A stretch of 64,000 nt of DNA from Ancylothrix sp036704045 (GCA_036704045.1 DATNQM010000014.1:62001-126000); one strand, 5' to 3'. Shown: positions 8,783 through 18,300, numbered from the stretch's first letter. A program made the numbers and translations. The notes: generated from the letters alone by a model not told the origin.

Positions 8783-10774
8783 TTAAGCCGGGATTTCTTC
8801 ACCATGTGGCCATTTGGGGCAAATATTAATTTGTTTGACCGGAATTTTGATCACAAATTCAGTGTTTTGTCCAGGGGCAGAAATACATTTTAATTGACCG
8901 CCATGTTTTTCTGTAACAATTCGATAACTAATCGAAAGCCCTAAACCGGTACCTTTGCCAACAGGTTTGGTAGTAAAAAAAGGATCAAACAAACGATCCT
9001 GCAAAGAAGCAGGAATACCAAAACCATTATCACAAATGGCAATTGAAATTTCACCAGATATAACTTCGGTACGAATACAAATTTGTCCTTTATTTTTTTT
9101 GGAATTTAAGTAGCCGGTAGCAAAAGACTCTTCTAGGGCATCAATAGCATTACTAATAATATTCATAAAAACTTGATTGAGAGAGCCAGGATAACACTCT
9201 ATTTTCGGTAAATTTCCATAATGTTTAATAACTTCAATTTCTGGACGGCAATGTTGTGCCTTTAAACGATTATTTAAAAGCAACAATGTATTTTCAATAC
9301 CATCATGGATATTAACTTGTTTAAGTTCCGACTCATCCAAACGAGAAAAGTTTCGCAAACAACGGACAATATCCCTAATTCTCTCCGAACCTGTTTGAAT
9401 AGAAGCCAAAATGCGCGGCAAGTCTTCTCGCAAATAGCTTAAATCTATTTCTTCAATTAGTTGCTCAATTTCTGGCCTAGACTCAGGACAGTATTTATGA
9501 TAACTTTCTAGCAAAAGTAATAAATCTTGAAAATACTTAGCAGCAAAGGGTAAATTCCCATGAATGAAACCTACAGGATTATTAATTTCGTGAGCAATTC
9601 CAGCCACTAAATTCCCCAAGCTAGACATTTTTTCACTTTGAATTAATTGCGCTTGAGTTTGTTGCAGTTCAGATAAAGTTTTTTCTAAACTTTGCGTTTG
9701 TTGACTTAATTGTTCATAGGCAGACTCTAGCTGAATATTCGCTTGTTGCAGTTCTTCTCTAGCTTTTGCCTGTTCCATTCTTGCACCTAAAATGCGGCAG
9801 GCTGCTAAAACCATTTCTTTGAGTCGGCTGTTTTGAATTCCTTCAGAATAATGATCAAAATGTAAAGTGAGAACTCCTAGCACAGTTCCATCGGTAGCAG
9901 GAATAGGAAACATGATAATTTGTCCCCAAGGCAACTCGCATCTATCAATGGCACACTTCAGGTGACTGCTATCATCTTCTATAACTAAAATTGTGGCATT
10001 TTCAACTACTTTTTGTAGTAATTCTCTATCATGATTAGCACTTTTTTGCAAAGCTGCTATAATTTGTTCCACAACCTGTTCACTACAACCGGCAATTAGT
10101 TGGGCAGAAACATAATTAATCAAACAAAAGGGTTCCCAGTTTTGATCATAGCGCTGAATAACTTTGACATCTCCAAAAGAGGCATTAGTAGCTTGAATTA
10201 AATAATTTAAAGTAAAACTAGCAATTTCATAAAGATCACTAGAACTTTGTAAACGCTCAGTTAAATTCAACAAAAAAGAAAGCTTTTCTACTTCTTCATT
10301 TAATTTTTGCTGACAGGTTACATCTACTAATAAACCATTCCAAAAAATATTACCGTTCGCTTGCCGAGACGGTTGAGCATCCCATTGTACCCATTTAATT
10401 TTTCCTGAAGGTAAAATAAACCGGCCCAGCCAATTCCAAGATTCTAAAGCCTCTGCTGAGTTGCTAATAGAATCATAGAAATAATCGCGGTCATCGGGAT
10501 GAATCATTGATACTAAAGTTTCTGTATCCACATCCATTACACCCGCTTCTATCTCAAAAAAATTTCCAAAATTGGGATTTAGAAATAAAAAACTCAGCGA
10601 GTTATCTTTTCTCAGTAAAAATTGAAACATCAATCCAGGGATACTTGCCGGGGAAAGGCTAGAACCTTTAATAGCCTGGTAAGCAACAGTTTCTAAGTTG
10701 GCCGTTGTTAAAGCTGCTATTCCTGCATTTTGTCGGCCAGATAATAGTGGATTTCCGCTGATTGGAGAAATCAT
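8783..10774 (-). CDS. PAS-GAF sensor histidine kinase
   Basis: A 663-residue soluble kinase. It has a PAS fold (~48-155, MIHPDDRDYFYDSISNS and KIKWVQWDAQPSRQ) and a GAF domain (~170-340). A long Gln/Leu-rich coiled coil follows (~340-385, ELQQANIQLESAYEQLSQQ), then HisKA with GIAHEINNPVGFIHGN. HATPase_c has VFMNIISNAIDAL, AICDNGFGIPAS, LFDPFFTTKPVGK and GTGLGLSISYRIVTEKHGG, all complete. Cys residues in the GAF domain (AIDRCELPWGQ) are not in an obvious bilin-binding context, so it is probably not a phytochrome. The kinase core is of the same subtype as the two CBS-like-module kinases nearby. The ATG at 10774 fits. Confidence 0.9.
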   Translation of the reverse strand: MISPISGNPLLSGRQNAGIAALTTANLETVAYQAIKGSSLSPASIPGLMFQFLLRKDNSLSFLFLNPNFGNFFEIEAGVMDVDTETLVSMIHPDDRDYFYDSISNSAEALESWNWLGRFILPSGKIKWVQWDAQPSRQANGNIFWNGLLVDVTCQQKLNEEVEKLSFLLNLTERLQSSSDLYEIASFTLNYLIQATNASFGDVKVIQRYDQNWEPFCLINYVSAQLIAGCSEQVVEQIIAALQKSANHDRELLQKVVENATILVIEDDSSHLKCAIDRCELPWGQIIMFPIPATDGTVLGVLTLHFDHYSEGIQNSRLKEMVLAACRILGARMEQAKAREELQQANIQLESAYEQLSQQTQSLEKTLSELQQTQAQLIQSEKMSSLGNLVAGIAHEINNPVGFIHGNLPFAAKYFQDLLLLLESYHKYCPESRPEIEQLIEEIDLSYLREDLPRILASIQTGSERIRDIVRCLRNFSRLDESELKQVNIHDGIENTLLLLNNRLKAQHCRPEIEVIKHYGNLPKIECYPGSLNQVFMNIISNAIDALEESFATGYLNSKKNKGQICIRTEVISGEISIAICDNGFGIPASLQDRLFDPFFTTKPVGKGTGLGLSISYRIVTEKHGGQLKCISAPGQNTEFVIKIPVKQINICPKWPHGEEIPA

Positions 10775-11408
10775 GGAGTTAGTGGGTTTCCTAAGAAACT
10801 AAAGTTTATGGGAACAAACACAGGTTTTAAAAGGCGAAGCAAAACAAAGGGAAGTTACTAATAATTTTAAAAATCGAAAAAATTTCAAAACTTAATAAAA
10901 TTTTTCAGCCTGTTATATAAGTAAAATTCAATAAAGTGACCGGAATATTTTACTATTCCTATTTCTTCTTTATTTTTTTGTTTACTTATTCGTCTTAGCA
11001 CTCTGTTGAATTACTAAATACTTTAGTTATTTTTTATTTTTAATATAAAAACACTCTCCATACATCTGCCTGGAGGTTTATCCTTAAAATGTATCGGAAG
11101 TTACAAAGCGGCAAAAAAGACCTGCTTGGCTTAAACCAAAAATAATTACAATTTTGCTTTTTTGTTGTTGAAGAGAGGGTTTGGCTTTTTTTAAGTTTTA
11201 TTGCAAAAAATGAATTTTTATGTCTACCTTAAGATAGATGCAGAGCTACAGAAGTTTTATTTAGGTGAGTAGCTTAAACATAGTTGTTAAGGTAAGGTAT
11301 AATAAAAACAGTGTTTTTAGTTTGAATCCGCCTGCTTACAAATATTAAAAACACGCCTGGATATCCAGCCCTCCAAGACTAATCTAATATTCGACAGGAA
11401 TATATAAA
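10775..11408 (+). other. Intergenic, 634 bp, divergent control region
   Basis: AT-rich region between a minus-strand kinase and a plus-strand EAL gene. Besides a consensus -10 box at 11298-11303, it contains a 9-bp inverted repeat (11311-11319 with 11346-11354) and a perfect 12-bp palindrome (11357-11368, ctggatatccag) within 100 bp of the EAL start. These could be operator or leader structures. No c-di-GMP riboswitch signature was recognised and no gene is evident. Confidence 0.45.
11298..11303 (+). promoter_or_regulatory. Consensus -10 hexamer upstream of EAL gene
   Basis: A perfect TATAAT lies about 105 bp before the ATG of the EAL gene. No good TTGACA-like box is found 16-18 bp upstream (taaaca or ttaaac at best), so the promoter call is tentative. 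It would give a leader carrying the inverted repeat and palindrome noted for this spacer. Confidence 0.35.
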
Positions 11409-12530
11409 ATGACTCCACTAAACGGAATTGGACAACAGTGTGACCGATGTGGAATTATTCCCAGCAAAATAGAAGGCAGTGGCCGATTATATCTGTGGTT
11501 TCCCGTCAAACACACCCTTCATAAAATATTGTCAATTCTAGCAACTAAAAACATAACTTTTCATCTTCAAGATGAAGAATGCTTAAATATTATTTTAGAT
11601 AAAGAAACTAAAGAATGGTTTACAACCGTTGTGCCGACTAAACTTACAGGCAAAGAACTAAAAGAAAGTCAAGCGTTGTGGATGCCAAGCCTCGAAGAAG
11701 CTAAATTTAAAGACTTTGCAAGGGTAATTTCCCTGCAAAATTTCCTCAGTTTAGGGCAATCGGACTGGTTAATAGATATGTTAGCTAACGAGCGAATAAC
11801 CAGCTATTTTCAACCGATTGTTTATACAACAGACACCTCTAAAATTTTCGCTTACGAAGCTCTACTAAGAGGAATTGATGAACAAAATAATATTATTCCT
11901 CCGCAGCGGATTTTTTCTCAAGCAGAATCAGCCGGTTTAATGTTTCAACTAGATGCCATCGCCAGATCCACTGCCATTCGACAAGCAAGCTTGCATGGCA
12001 TCCAAGAACATTTATTTATCAACTTTTCTCCCACTTCTGTATATGACCCCACCACCTGTCTAAGAATGACAGTCAGAGCTATTGACGAAGCAAATTTTTC
12101 TCACGAAAGCATTGTTTTTGAAGTTGCAGAATCCGAACAACCCCCGGATATTTCTCACCTCATTAAAATTTTGAAATTTTATCAAGATGCCGGTTTTTTA
12201 ATAGCCCTTGATGATTTTGGTAGTGGCTATTCAAACTTAAATTTAATTCACCAACTACGGCCGAATTTTGTCAAATTAGATATGAACTTAATTCGGAATG
12301 TTCACCAAGATTCTTACAAAGCATTAATTACTGAAAAACTCCTAGAAATTGCCCAGCAGTTAGACATAAAAACCATTGCCGAAGGCATTGAAACCGAAGA
12401 AGAACTAAACTGGCTACAAGAACGTGGTGCCACCTTCGCCCAAGGTTTCTTAATAGCTAAACCTACAAGTCCCCCCGCCACTAGCACGCCCAAACTTACC
12501 TCTCAATCCATTGCATTATCGGCATCATAA
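11409..12530 (+). CDS. EAL-domain c-di-GMP phosphodiesterase
   Basis: A 373-residue protein with an N-terminal region of ~120 residues of unknown fold, containing one CDRCG pair, followed by an EAL domain. The catalytic set is complete: YEALLRG (E150), INFSPTSVY (Asn), VFEVAESE (Glu), ALDDFGSGYSNL (both Asp), VKLDMNLI (Lys/Asp), AEGIETEEE (Glu) and AQGFLIAKP (Gln-Gly). It should hydrolyse c-di-GMP to pGpG. With the GGDEF gene 3 kb away and the GGDEF-EAL gene at 29.9 kb, it forms part of a local c-di-GMP cluster. A terminator follows 30 bp after the stop. Confidence 0.92.
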   Translation: MTPLNGIGQQCDRCGIIPSKIEGSGRLYLWFPVKHTLHKILSILATKNITFHLQDEECLNIILDKETKEWFTTVVPTKLTGKELKESQALWMPSLEEAKFKDFARVISLQNFLSLGQSDWLIDMLANERITSYFQPIVYTTDTSKIFAYEALLRGIDEQNNIIPPQRIFSQAESAGLMFQLDAIARSTAIRQASLHGIQEHLFINFSPTSVYDPTTCLRMTVRAIDEANFSHESIVFEVAESEQPPDISHLIKILKFYQDAGFLIALDDFGSGYSNLNLIHQLRPNFVKLDMNLIRNVHQDSYKALITEKLLEIAQQLDIKTIAEGIETEEELNWLQERGATFAQGFLIAKPTSPPATSTPKLTSQSIALSAS

Positions 12531-12559
12531 GGGCAATTTTAAACAATAATCAAACACTC

Positions 12560-12591
12560 CCTGGCAGCCTTCCATAACTGCCGGGTTTTTT
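12560..12591 (+). terminator. Rho-independent terminator after EAL gene
   Basis: Stem cctggcag (12560-12567) pairs with ctgccggg (12578-12585), with one G-U pair, a 10-nt loop and a run of six T at 12586-12591. It ends the EAL transcript and separates it from the permease pair. Confidence 0.8.
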
Positions 12592-12671
12592 GCTGCATCG
12601 TTCCGTGTGCCACTGCGTCTTTGATAGGATGTTGTAGGTTATGCCACTTTCGCGTTCCCCTCACACATTAC

Positions 12672-13703
12672 ATGAATCAAGTCAACCAGGCTTTTACAAT
12701 CTTTTTAAGCTTACTAGTAGAAGCGATCCCCTTCTTGCTGCTGGGGGTATTATTTTCCGGTTTACTGCTGCTATTTGTCGATGAAGGCAAATTAGTCAAA
12801 ATGATGCCTCGCAACCCCTTCTTAGGAGCCTTAGTAGGCAGTTCAATCGGGTTTTTGTTTCCCGTATGCGAGTGCGGAAATGTGCCGGTGGCAAGAAGAC
12901 TTTTAATGCAAGGAGTGCCGACACCGGTGGCAATTGGCTTTTTACTCGCAGCCCCTACCATCAACCCCATCGTCATTTGGGCAACCTGGACAGCCTTTAG
13001 AGAACAGCCAGAAATTGTTGTTTTGCGCGTCGTACTTTCCTTAACCATTGCCACCATAATAGGCTGTGTTTTTAGTTCCCAAGCCGACCTCCGCCCTGTC
13101 TTACAACCGGCCCTTGCTCGTTCCATGCCGCGCTACATTACCCCCGAAAAAAAAGCCATTGAAACCACAGAAACTCCTTCAATATTATTACAATCTGGCA
13201 CCTATTTACTAGGTCAACCCGGAGCCCCCCTACGCCTTGATTCAAGTATCCTCCAATCAAATTTAATTGCCGCCGGCACCGCCAAAAAACCCCTCAGCGA
13301 CAAATTACGTTTACTCGCCGATAATACCATCCAAGAACTGCGAGAATTAGGAGCTGTTCTTGTTATAGGTAGCGCCATTGCCGCCATCATTCAAGTTGCA
13401 GCACCGCGCGATTTAATTCTTAGTTTAGGACAGGGGCCGGTGACATCAATTTTAGCCATGATGGTACTTGCCGCCGTCGTCTCGATTTGTTCTACAGTAG
13501 ACTCATTTTTTGCCCTTTCCTTTGCCTCCGTTTTCACCAGCGGTTCCCTCCTCGCCTTCTTAGTTTTTGGGCCCATGATTGACCTAAAAGGCATCGGTTT
13601 AATGCTTTTTCTCTTCAAGAAAAAAGCCATCATTTACCTGTTTGCCCTCGCCGCCCAACTTACCTTTCTTTTCACCCTCTTAATCAACCTGCATTTTAGT
13701 TAA
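12672..13703 (+). CDS. Permease of the ArsP_1/YraQ-YcgR type (COG0701)
   Basis: A polytopic membrane protein of ~343 residues. The conserved signature FPVCECGNVPVARRLLMQGVP is followed by GFLLAAPTINPIV, and a second half carries AAVVSICSTVDSFFALSFA and FLVFGPMIDLKGIGLM. I chose the ATG at 12672; an upstream TTG at 12621 would add 17 residues unlike a membrane-protein start. About eight hydrophobic segments flank a cytoplasmic loop (~160-220). It is followed 10 bp later by a TIGR03943 gene, the usual partner (YcgR/YcgQ in Bacillus). The substrate is unknown; metal or metalloid export is often proposed, and the CEC motif fits metal contact (inference). Confidence 0.87.
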   Translation: MNQVNQAFTIFLSLLVEAIPFLLLGVLFSGLLLLFVDEGKLVKMMPRNPFLGALVGSSIGFLFPVCECGNVPVARRLLMQGVPTPVAIGFLLAAPTINPIVIWATWTAFREQPEIVVLRVVLSLTIATIIGCVFSSQADLRPVLQPALARSMPRYITPEKKAIETTETPSILLQSGTYLLGQPGAPLRLDSSILQSNLIAAGTAKKPLSDKLRLLADNTIQELRELGAVLVIGSAIAAIIQVAAPRDLILSLGQGPVTSILAMMVLAAVVSICSTVDSFFALSFASVFTSGSLLAFLVFGPMIDLKGIGLMLFLFKKKAIIYLFALAAQLTFLFTLLINLHFS

Positions 13704-13713
13704 AATCTTTCCC

Positions 13714-14505
13714 ATGACTTCTAATTTTGCCAAGAAAAACTCTCCCCCAAAAATTCCTAGCTTTTTATTTCCTTGGCTTGATGTTTTAGCCCTAGGAAGT
13801 TGGGGAATTTTAATGATAAAGTATTGGCTCACAAGCAAACTTTATCTCCTCATACACCCCGATTTTTTTTGGTTAGTCATTTCTGGGGGATTTGGTTTAC
13901 TTATTCTCTGTTTTTTTAAAGCAGTGGAACTCCTCAGCCAATTAAGAAAAAAAACAGACAACATAGCACCAAACGTTCAACATTTAAGCGTATTTCCCCC
14001 AGGAATTGGCAGTAGTTTATTATTAATTACCGCCTTGCTAGGATTAGCCATTGAACCACAAGTTTTTTCCAGCCAAACAGCTTTAGATCGAGGTATCACA
14101 GATTTTGTAAGTTTAACTCGTTCCCAACCCCAATCTTTTCGGTCAAATTCCCGTCCTGAAGACCGTTCTATAATCGATTGGGTGAGGACTTTAAATGTTT
14201 ATCCCGAACCAGATGCCTATACCGGCCAAAAAGTAAAAGTGCAGGGGTTTGTGATTCATCCGCCAAATTATAGCGAGGAATATATTATTATTTCTCGGTT
14301 TATTTTAACTTGTTGTGCAGCGGATGCTTATCCTGTAGGTTTGCCGGTGAAACTATCCCAAAATCGCAGTGCCTATCCTCCCGATACTTGGTTAGAAATT
14401 GAAGGACAAATGATAACAACAGATTTGGGAAATAAGCGTCAGTTAACCATTGAAGCGCAGACAATAACAAACATTCCCAAACCCAAAAATCCTTACGATT
14501 ATTAA
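13714..14505 (+). CDS. TIGR03943/DUF1980 permease partner (YcgQ-like)
   Basis: A 263-residue protein with two or three N-terminal membrane segments (LDVLALGSWGILMIKYWL, FFWLVISGGFGLLILCFF, GSSLLLITALLGLAI). An extracytoplasmic domain follows with the family hallmark VQGFVIHP, FILTCCAADAYPVGLPV and WLEIEGQM. Genes of this family almost always sit next to a COG0701 permease, as here with a 10-bp gap, so the two probably act as one transporter. DUF1980/COG0701 pairs have been linked to Zur-regulated zinc homeostasis in other bacteria. I found no clear Zur-type palindrome before the operon, so that link is not supported by sequence here. The Cys-Cys pair may bind metal. Confidence 0.87.
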   Translation: MTSNFAKKNSPPKIPSFLFPWLDVLALGSWGILMIKYWLTSKLYLLIHPDFFWLVISGGFGLLILCFFKAVELLSQLRKKTDNIAPNVQHLSVFPPGIGSSLLLITALLGLAIEPQVFSSQTALDRGITDFVSLTRSQPQSFRSNSRPEDRSIIDWVRTLNVYPEPDAYTGQKVKVQGFVIHPPNYSEEYIIISRFILTCCAADAYPVGLPVKLSQNRSAYPPDTWLEIEGQMITTDLGNKRQLTIEAQTITNIPKPKNPYDY

Positions 14506-14527
14506 ACCCTAAAAACTCTTGAAGCCA

Positions 14528-16039
14528 ATGTCTAGTTCACCCATCAAATTAAAAGCATTCCAACAGCCCCTCGACCGCGTAGCCCTTGCAGTAATGTTCG
14601 TGTTGACAATTTTAATAGCACTCTTATTATTACAAGGCGACCAAACGGTTCCCAGAGTCAGGGATTTTAGCTGGGAAAATAAACAAATTGGAGGACAAGA
14701 AAGGTCATTTACCCTCACATTTACGCGGCCAATGGATCAAGAAAGCGTCAAGCAAAACTTGAAAATTGAGCCACCTTTACTCGGAAAAATTAGTTGGGCC
14801 GGTCGCAAAATGGCCTACACCTTAGAACAACCAGCCCCCTACGGAACCACCTATCAAGTAAAATTAGAAAACGCTAAAGATAAGCTCCATAAAAATGCCA
14901 AAAACCAAGGAATAATAGCCCCTTTTTCCGCTACTTTTAACAGTCGAGATAGAGCATTTATTTATTTAGGAATCGAAGGCAAAGAAGCAGAAAAATTAAT
15001 GTTAGTTAATCTAACAAAACAACAAGAACCTATCATTTTAACCCCTCCCGATTTAGCCGTTCTTGACTTTATTCCTTTTCCCGATGACTCTAAAATTTTA
15101 TTTTCAGCCAGAGATGTATCCGCAGGAGAACAAAGCGCCTTAGATGCGAAAATTTATACAGTCACCACCGGCATTCATCCCACCTCCCCAGGACAAGCAG
15201 AAACCAAAATTGAACCCCCAGGAAAACTTGATTTAATTTTAGATAATAAAGACTACCAAAACCTCAAATTTGACTTATCATCAGATGGTAAAACCATTGT
15301 AGTAATGCGAGTCAACAAAAACAGTCCGGGGCGTGATTTTGGTTTATGGATGATTCAACCACCGGCAAAACCTAAACAAATGAACATCCAAGGTGGAGAA
15401 TTTGTAATACACCCAGACAATCAATCTATTGCCATTACCCAAGGTCAAGGCGTAGCAATTTTACCCCTAGATGCCGCAAAATCTGATACAAAACCCCTCG
15501 ATTTTCTACCCAAATTTGGCCGCTTATTAAGCTTTTCCCATGACGGTGCCTCCGCCGCAATGGTACAGTTTAATCAAGATTACACACGCACATTATTTTG
15601 GGTCACAAATCAAGGAACCCAAACCGAAATTTTTCGCACCACCGGCTCAATTATCAGCGCTCAATTTGACCCCAACAACAAAAACCTTTATGGTTTATTA
15701 ACTCAGCTATTAACCAACGGTCAAGACTACCGAGAAGAACCCTATCTTGCCAGAGTAGAACTGAAAAGCAACGCCATTCCGCAAGCCTTAGTCAGGCTAC
15801 CAAAACAGCGCGAAGTGGAAGTAAATTTATCCCCCGATGGTTTAGCACTATTATTTGATTTACTTGTCACCGACAGGCAAAATCAAACAGCCACCGGCCC
15901 CCGTACAAATTCTGGTGAAACAATTGTTACTAGTAACTTAATGTTGTTACCCTTAGTACCCGAAAATGCCGAAGCACAAAAATCAATAAAACCCGAAGAA
16001 TTACCCTTTGCTGGGTTGCGTCCCCGTTGGTTGCCATAA
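14528..16039 (+). CDS. Membrane-anchored Ig-like / beta-propeller protein
   Basis: A ~503-residue protein with one N-terminal membrane anchor (ALAVMFVLTILIALLLL, residues ~19-35). It has an Ig-like domain (~50-140; FTLTFTRPMDQESVKQNLKI is typical of Big_5/SbsA-like modules) and a long region of TolB/WD40-like blades (FIPFPDDSKILFSARD, FDLSSDGKTIVVMR, FSHDGASAAMVQF, LSPDGLALLFDL). The ATG at 14528 is preferred over TTG 14519. It begins 22 bp after the TIGR03943 gene and may be co-transcribed, although its relation to transport is not evident. It probably faces the periplasm. Function unknown. Confidence 0.7.
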   Translation: MSSSPIKLKAFQQPLDRVALAVMFVLTILIALLLLQGDQTVPRVRDFSWENKQIGGQERSFTLTFTRPMDQESVKQNLKIEPPLLGKISWAGRKMAYTLEQPAPYGTTYQVKLENAKDKLHKNAKNQGIIAPFSATFNSRDRAFIYLGIEGKEAEKLMLVNLTKQQEPIILTPPDLAVLDFIPFPDDSKILFSARDVSAGEQSALDAKIYTVTTGIHPTSPGQAETKIEPPGKLDLILDNKDYQNLKFDLSSDGKTIVVMRVNKNSPGRDFGLWMIQPPAKPKQMNIQGGEFVIHPDNQSIAITQGQGVAILPLDAAKSDTKPLDFLPKFGRLLSFSHDGASAAMVQFNQDYTRTLFWVTNQGTQTEIFRTTGSIISAQFDPNNKNLYGLLTQLLTNGQDYREEPYLARVELKSNAIPQALVRLPKQREVEVNLSPDGLALLFDLLVTDRQNQTATGPRTNSGETIVTSNLMLLPLVPENAEAQKSIKPEELPFAGLRPRWLP

Positions 16040-16145
16040 AAAGCATTTTTTGAGCACAACTGCATAAAACCATCAAAGCCTCCCCAATAAAAAACTAAAG
16101 CCCTAAAAAAAAGATATCAGCTAGTTTAAAATGGGAGGTTTTTTT

Positions 16146-16385
16146 ATGAATAAAAATTGCCTTTTCTGTCCTTGGGTGCAGGATACAGAAAACCCTAACC
16201 GCTACGTTTGTCTTAAATGTCAGCGACAAAGAAACATTGATAATTTTAATATCCCTACACCAATATTCTTTATATTGGCAGCAATACTTGGTTTAATTCT
16301 GCAATCCATTATTTTAGAAAAATCACCCCAACTTCAAACCCCATCGTCCCCCAATTCTATTACCCAAAAAAGAACCGGTATGTAG
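16146..16385 (+). CDS. Small zinc-ribbon membrane protein, hypothetical
   Basis: A 79-residue protein. ATG 16146 is chosen over ATG 16131 because gggagg lies eight bases upstream of it. Two CxxC pairs (C5/C8 and C22/C25, NCLFCPW and VCLKCQRQR) form a zinc-ribbon-like knuckle. One hydrophobic helix follows (FFILAAILGLILQSIIL), then a Pro/Ser-rich tail. The architecture suggests a membrane-tethered metal or redox knuckle. I do not recognise the family. Confidence 0.6.
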   Translation: MNKNCLFCPWVQDTENPNRYVCLKCQRQRNIDNFNIPTPIFFILAAILGLILQSIILEKSPQLQTPSSPNSITQKRTGM

Positions 16386-16444
16386 TTAGTAGAAAATCTG
16401 TACCAACCATACCCACACCGGCCCATCCAAGCCCCTCAAAAACC

Positions 16445-17323
16445 CTAACGCTGTTCAATTTTGCGGCGTAAATTTGCTAATTGTTGACGTGCTTTTAAAT
16501 GATTTGGAGTAATGCGTAAAGCCCGGTCATAAGACTGAATTGCCTCATCCAACCGGCCTAATTGTTCCAAAGCCAAACCGCGATTATACCAAGCACTAGC
16601 CGGGCCGGTTTCTGCACCCCACATTCCCTTACTTTGCAGCGCTTTATCATAGGAATCTATCGCATTTTGATACTGACCTAATTGCAACAAAGCCGTACCG
16701 CGATTGTACCAAGCCAAAGCATAATCAGCATTAATACTAACCGCTTTATCAAAAGCAGCAATTGCCTCTTCTTTTCTGCCCAGTTGCCACAAATTAGAAC
16801 CCTTATAACTCCAAGCTACATCAATACTTTGGCCGCCCCAATCGCTATTTAATTCAATTGCCTTATCAAAAGCTTTATTGGCTTCTTCATTGCGCGACAA
16901 AGCCCTCAAAACCATAGCTTGATGAAACCAAGCAGCCGAATAATTTTGTTTAAGTTCAATCGCCGTTTGAAGCACACTTAAAGCATCCTCATGCCGGCCT
17001 AGGGCTCCCAACACCATCCCTTTGCCAGTCAAAGCTTCAACCGAATCCTGCTTAAGATTGAGTGCTTGGTCGTAGGCAATTAAAGCATCTTGATATTGTT
17101 TTTGACCCACAAAATATTGAGCTCGGTTCAGCCAAAATGTTACATCTTGATTTTCAGCCGCAGAAGGGGCTGGAGAAGGGGCTGGAGACGGTTCTGGAGA
17201 AGAAGTTGGGGCCGGTTGCTCCGGCATTGGAGTAGGAGTCTCAGTCTGAGAAAAAACCGGCCCCCCAACAAACAAACTCAACGCAGCAATTGAAATGCAG
17301 ATGCTTCTATTAGTCCGCTTCAT
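16445..17323 (-). CDS. Secreted TPR protein
   Basis: A protein of ~292 residues from ATG 17323; a TTG five codons upstream is less likely. The signal peptide (SICISIAALSLFVGGPVFSQ) would be cleaved near residue 25. A Pro/Ser/Glu-rich linker with PSPAPSPAPS repeats follows (~30-60). Six to seven TPR units then run to the end (YQDALIAYDQALNLKQDS, EEAIAAFDKAVSINADYALAWYN, DEAIQSYDRALRITPNH). It is probably a periplasmic or outer-envelope scaffold. It lies in a minus-strand run with two other exported proteins. Confidence 0.82.
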   Translation of the reverse strand: MKRTNRSICISIAALSLFVGGPVFSQTETPTPMPEQPAPTSSPEPSPAPSPAPSAAENQDVTFWLNRAQYFVGQKQYQDALIAYDQALNLKQDSVEALTGKGMVLGALGRHEDALSVLQTAIELKQNYSAAWFHQAMVLRALSRNEEANKAFDKAIELNSDWGGQSIDVAWSYKGSNLWQLGRKEEAIAAFDKAVSINADYALAWYNRGTALLQLGQYQNAIDSYDKALQSKGMWGAETGPASAWYNRGLALEQLGRLDEAIQSYDRALRITPNHLKARQQLANLRRKIEQR

Positions 17324-17391
17324 AGCAGTATTTAACAATTAAATTATCCCCAAATTCTAACAATCTTTTTTTCAACTATCAGCAAATTAGT

Positions 17392-18300
17392 TTAACAATC
17401 TTTTTCCTTACCATCTGGCAAAATTGCCTCGCAAAAATCCGTATCCACCAAAATAGCATCCTTAAGATTAGCCCCTTCCAAATTTGCCTTCACAAACCGC
17501 GCCCCAGTTAAATTTGCCCTTTCCAAATTTACCCCTTTAAGATTAGCCCCTTCCAAAGCCGCAGCTTGTAAGTCCGCTTGCCCAAGATCCGCCCCCTGCA
17601 AATTAGCAAAGCTAAGATCAACCCCTCTGAGGCTAGTTCGACTCAAGTTAGCCCCCCGCAAATTACTGTCGCGCAGATTAGAATTTTTCAAATTCGCACT
17701 CAATAAATTTGCACTACTAAGATCCGCACTTCGTAAATTAGCATTAACCATATCAGCATTAGTCAAATTAGAATTCGCAAGAAAAACACCTCGTAAATTA
17801 GTATTTTCCAAATAAATATCTCGTAAATCTGCACCACTAAGATTAGTTTCCACCAAAGACGCACCAGCCAACTGAATCAACAACAAATTAGCACCCAAAA
17901 GATTAGCACGAGTCAAATCAGCTTCTTTTAAATTCACACCACTAAGATCAGCACTACCAAAATTAGCATTAACCAAATTAGCAGCAGTCAAATCACTGTT
18001 AGAAAGGGTAGCACTCCGCAGATCCGCATTCGCCAACACAAGCTGACGCAAATCTGAACGGCTTAGGTCGGCCCCTCTCAAATCAGCACCGGCCAAATTC
18101 GCACCGGCTAGATATACAACCGAAAGATTAGTCCCCCGTAAATCACAGCCCGGACAATTGCGAGTAGCCTGTAACTGATAAAGACCAGGGGTTTGAGAAT
18201 TCACCGCTAGACTCAACCCCACAACCCCCATAAACGTCAGCAACGATAGCAAAAGCAACTTCCAAAACTTCAACAACCAAGCCATCAAAATTTTTCCCAT
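17392..18300 (-). CDS. Exported pentapeptide-repeat protein
   Basis: A ~302-residue protein. The N-terminal hydrophobic segment (LLKFWKLLLLSLLTFMGVVGLS) is a signal peptide or anchor. The repeat domain starts with the frequent cyanobacterial motif NCPGCDLRGTNL and continues as about 45 pentapeptides of A(D/N)LXX type, forming a right-handed quadrilateral beta-helix. The C-terminus has a Cys pair separated by 11 residues (FCEAILPDGKEKDC), which might form a disulfide in the periplasm. The ATG at 18300 was chosen over TTG 18306. Function is unknown. A second, cytosolic pentapeptide protein is at 49801. Confidence 0.85.
   Translation of the reverse strand: MGKILMAWLLKFWKLLLLSLLTFMGVVGLSLAVNSQTPGLYQLQATRNCPGCDLRGTNLSVVYLAGANLAGADLRGADLSRSDLRQLVLANADLRSATLSNSDLTAANLVNANFGSADLSGVNLKEADLTRANLLGANLLLIQLAGASLVETNLSGADLRDIYLENTNLRGVFLANSNLTNADMVNANLRSADLSSANLLSANLKNSNLRDSNLRGANLSRTSLRGVDLSFANLQGADLGQADLQAAALEGANLKGVNLERANLTGARFVKANLEGANLKDAILVDTDFCEAILPDGKEKDC

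Noticed and set aside
11311..11368. Leader of the EAL gene as a c-di-GMP riboswitch
   Set aside because: No conserved GEMM core or tetraloop-receptor sequences could be recognised.
12621..12671. TTG start for the permease gene
   Set aside because: The extra 17 residues do not resemble a permease N-terminus; ATG 12672 fits better.
12531..12671. Zur operator before the permease pair
   Set aside because: No TGATAAT-type palindrome is present in the spacer.
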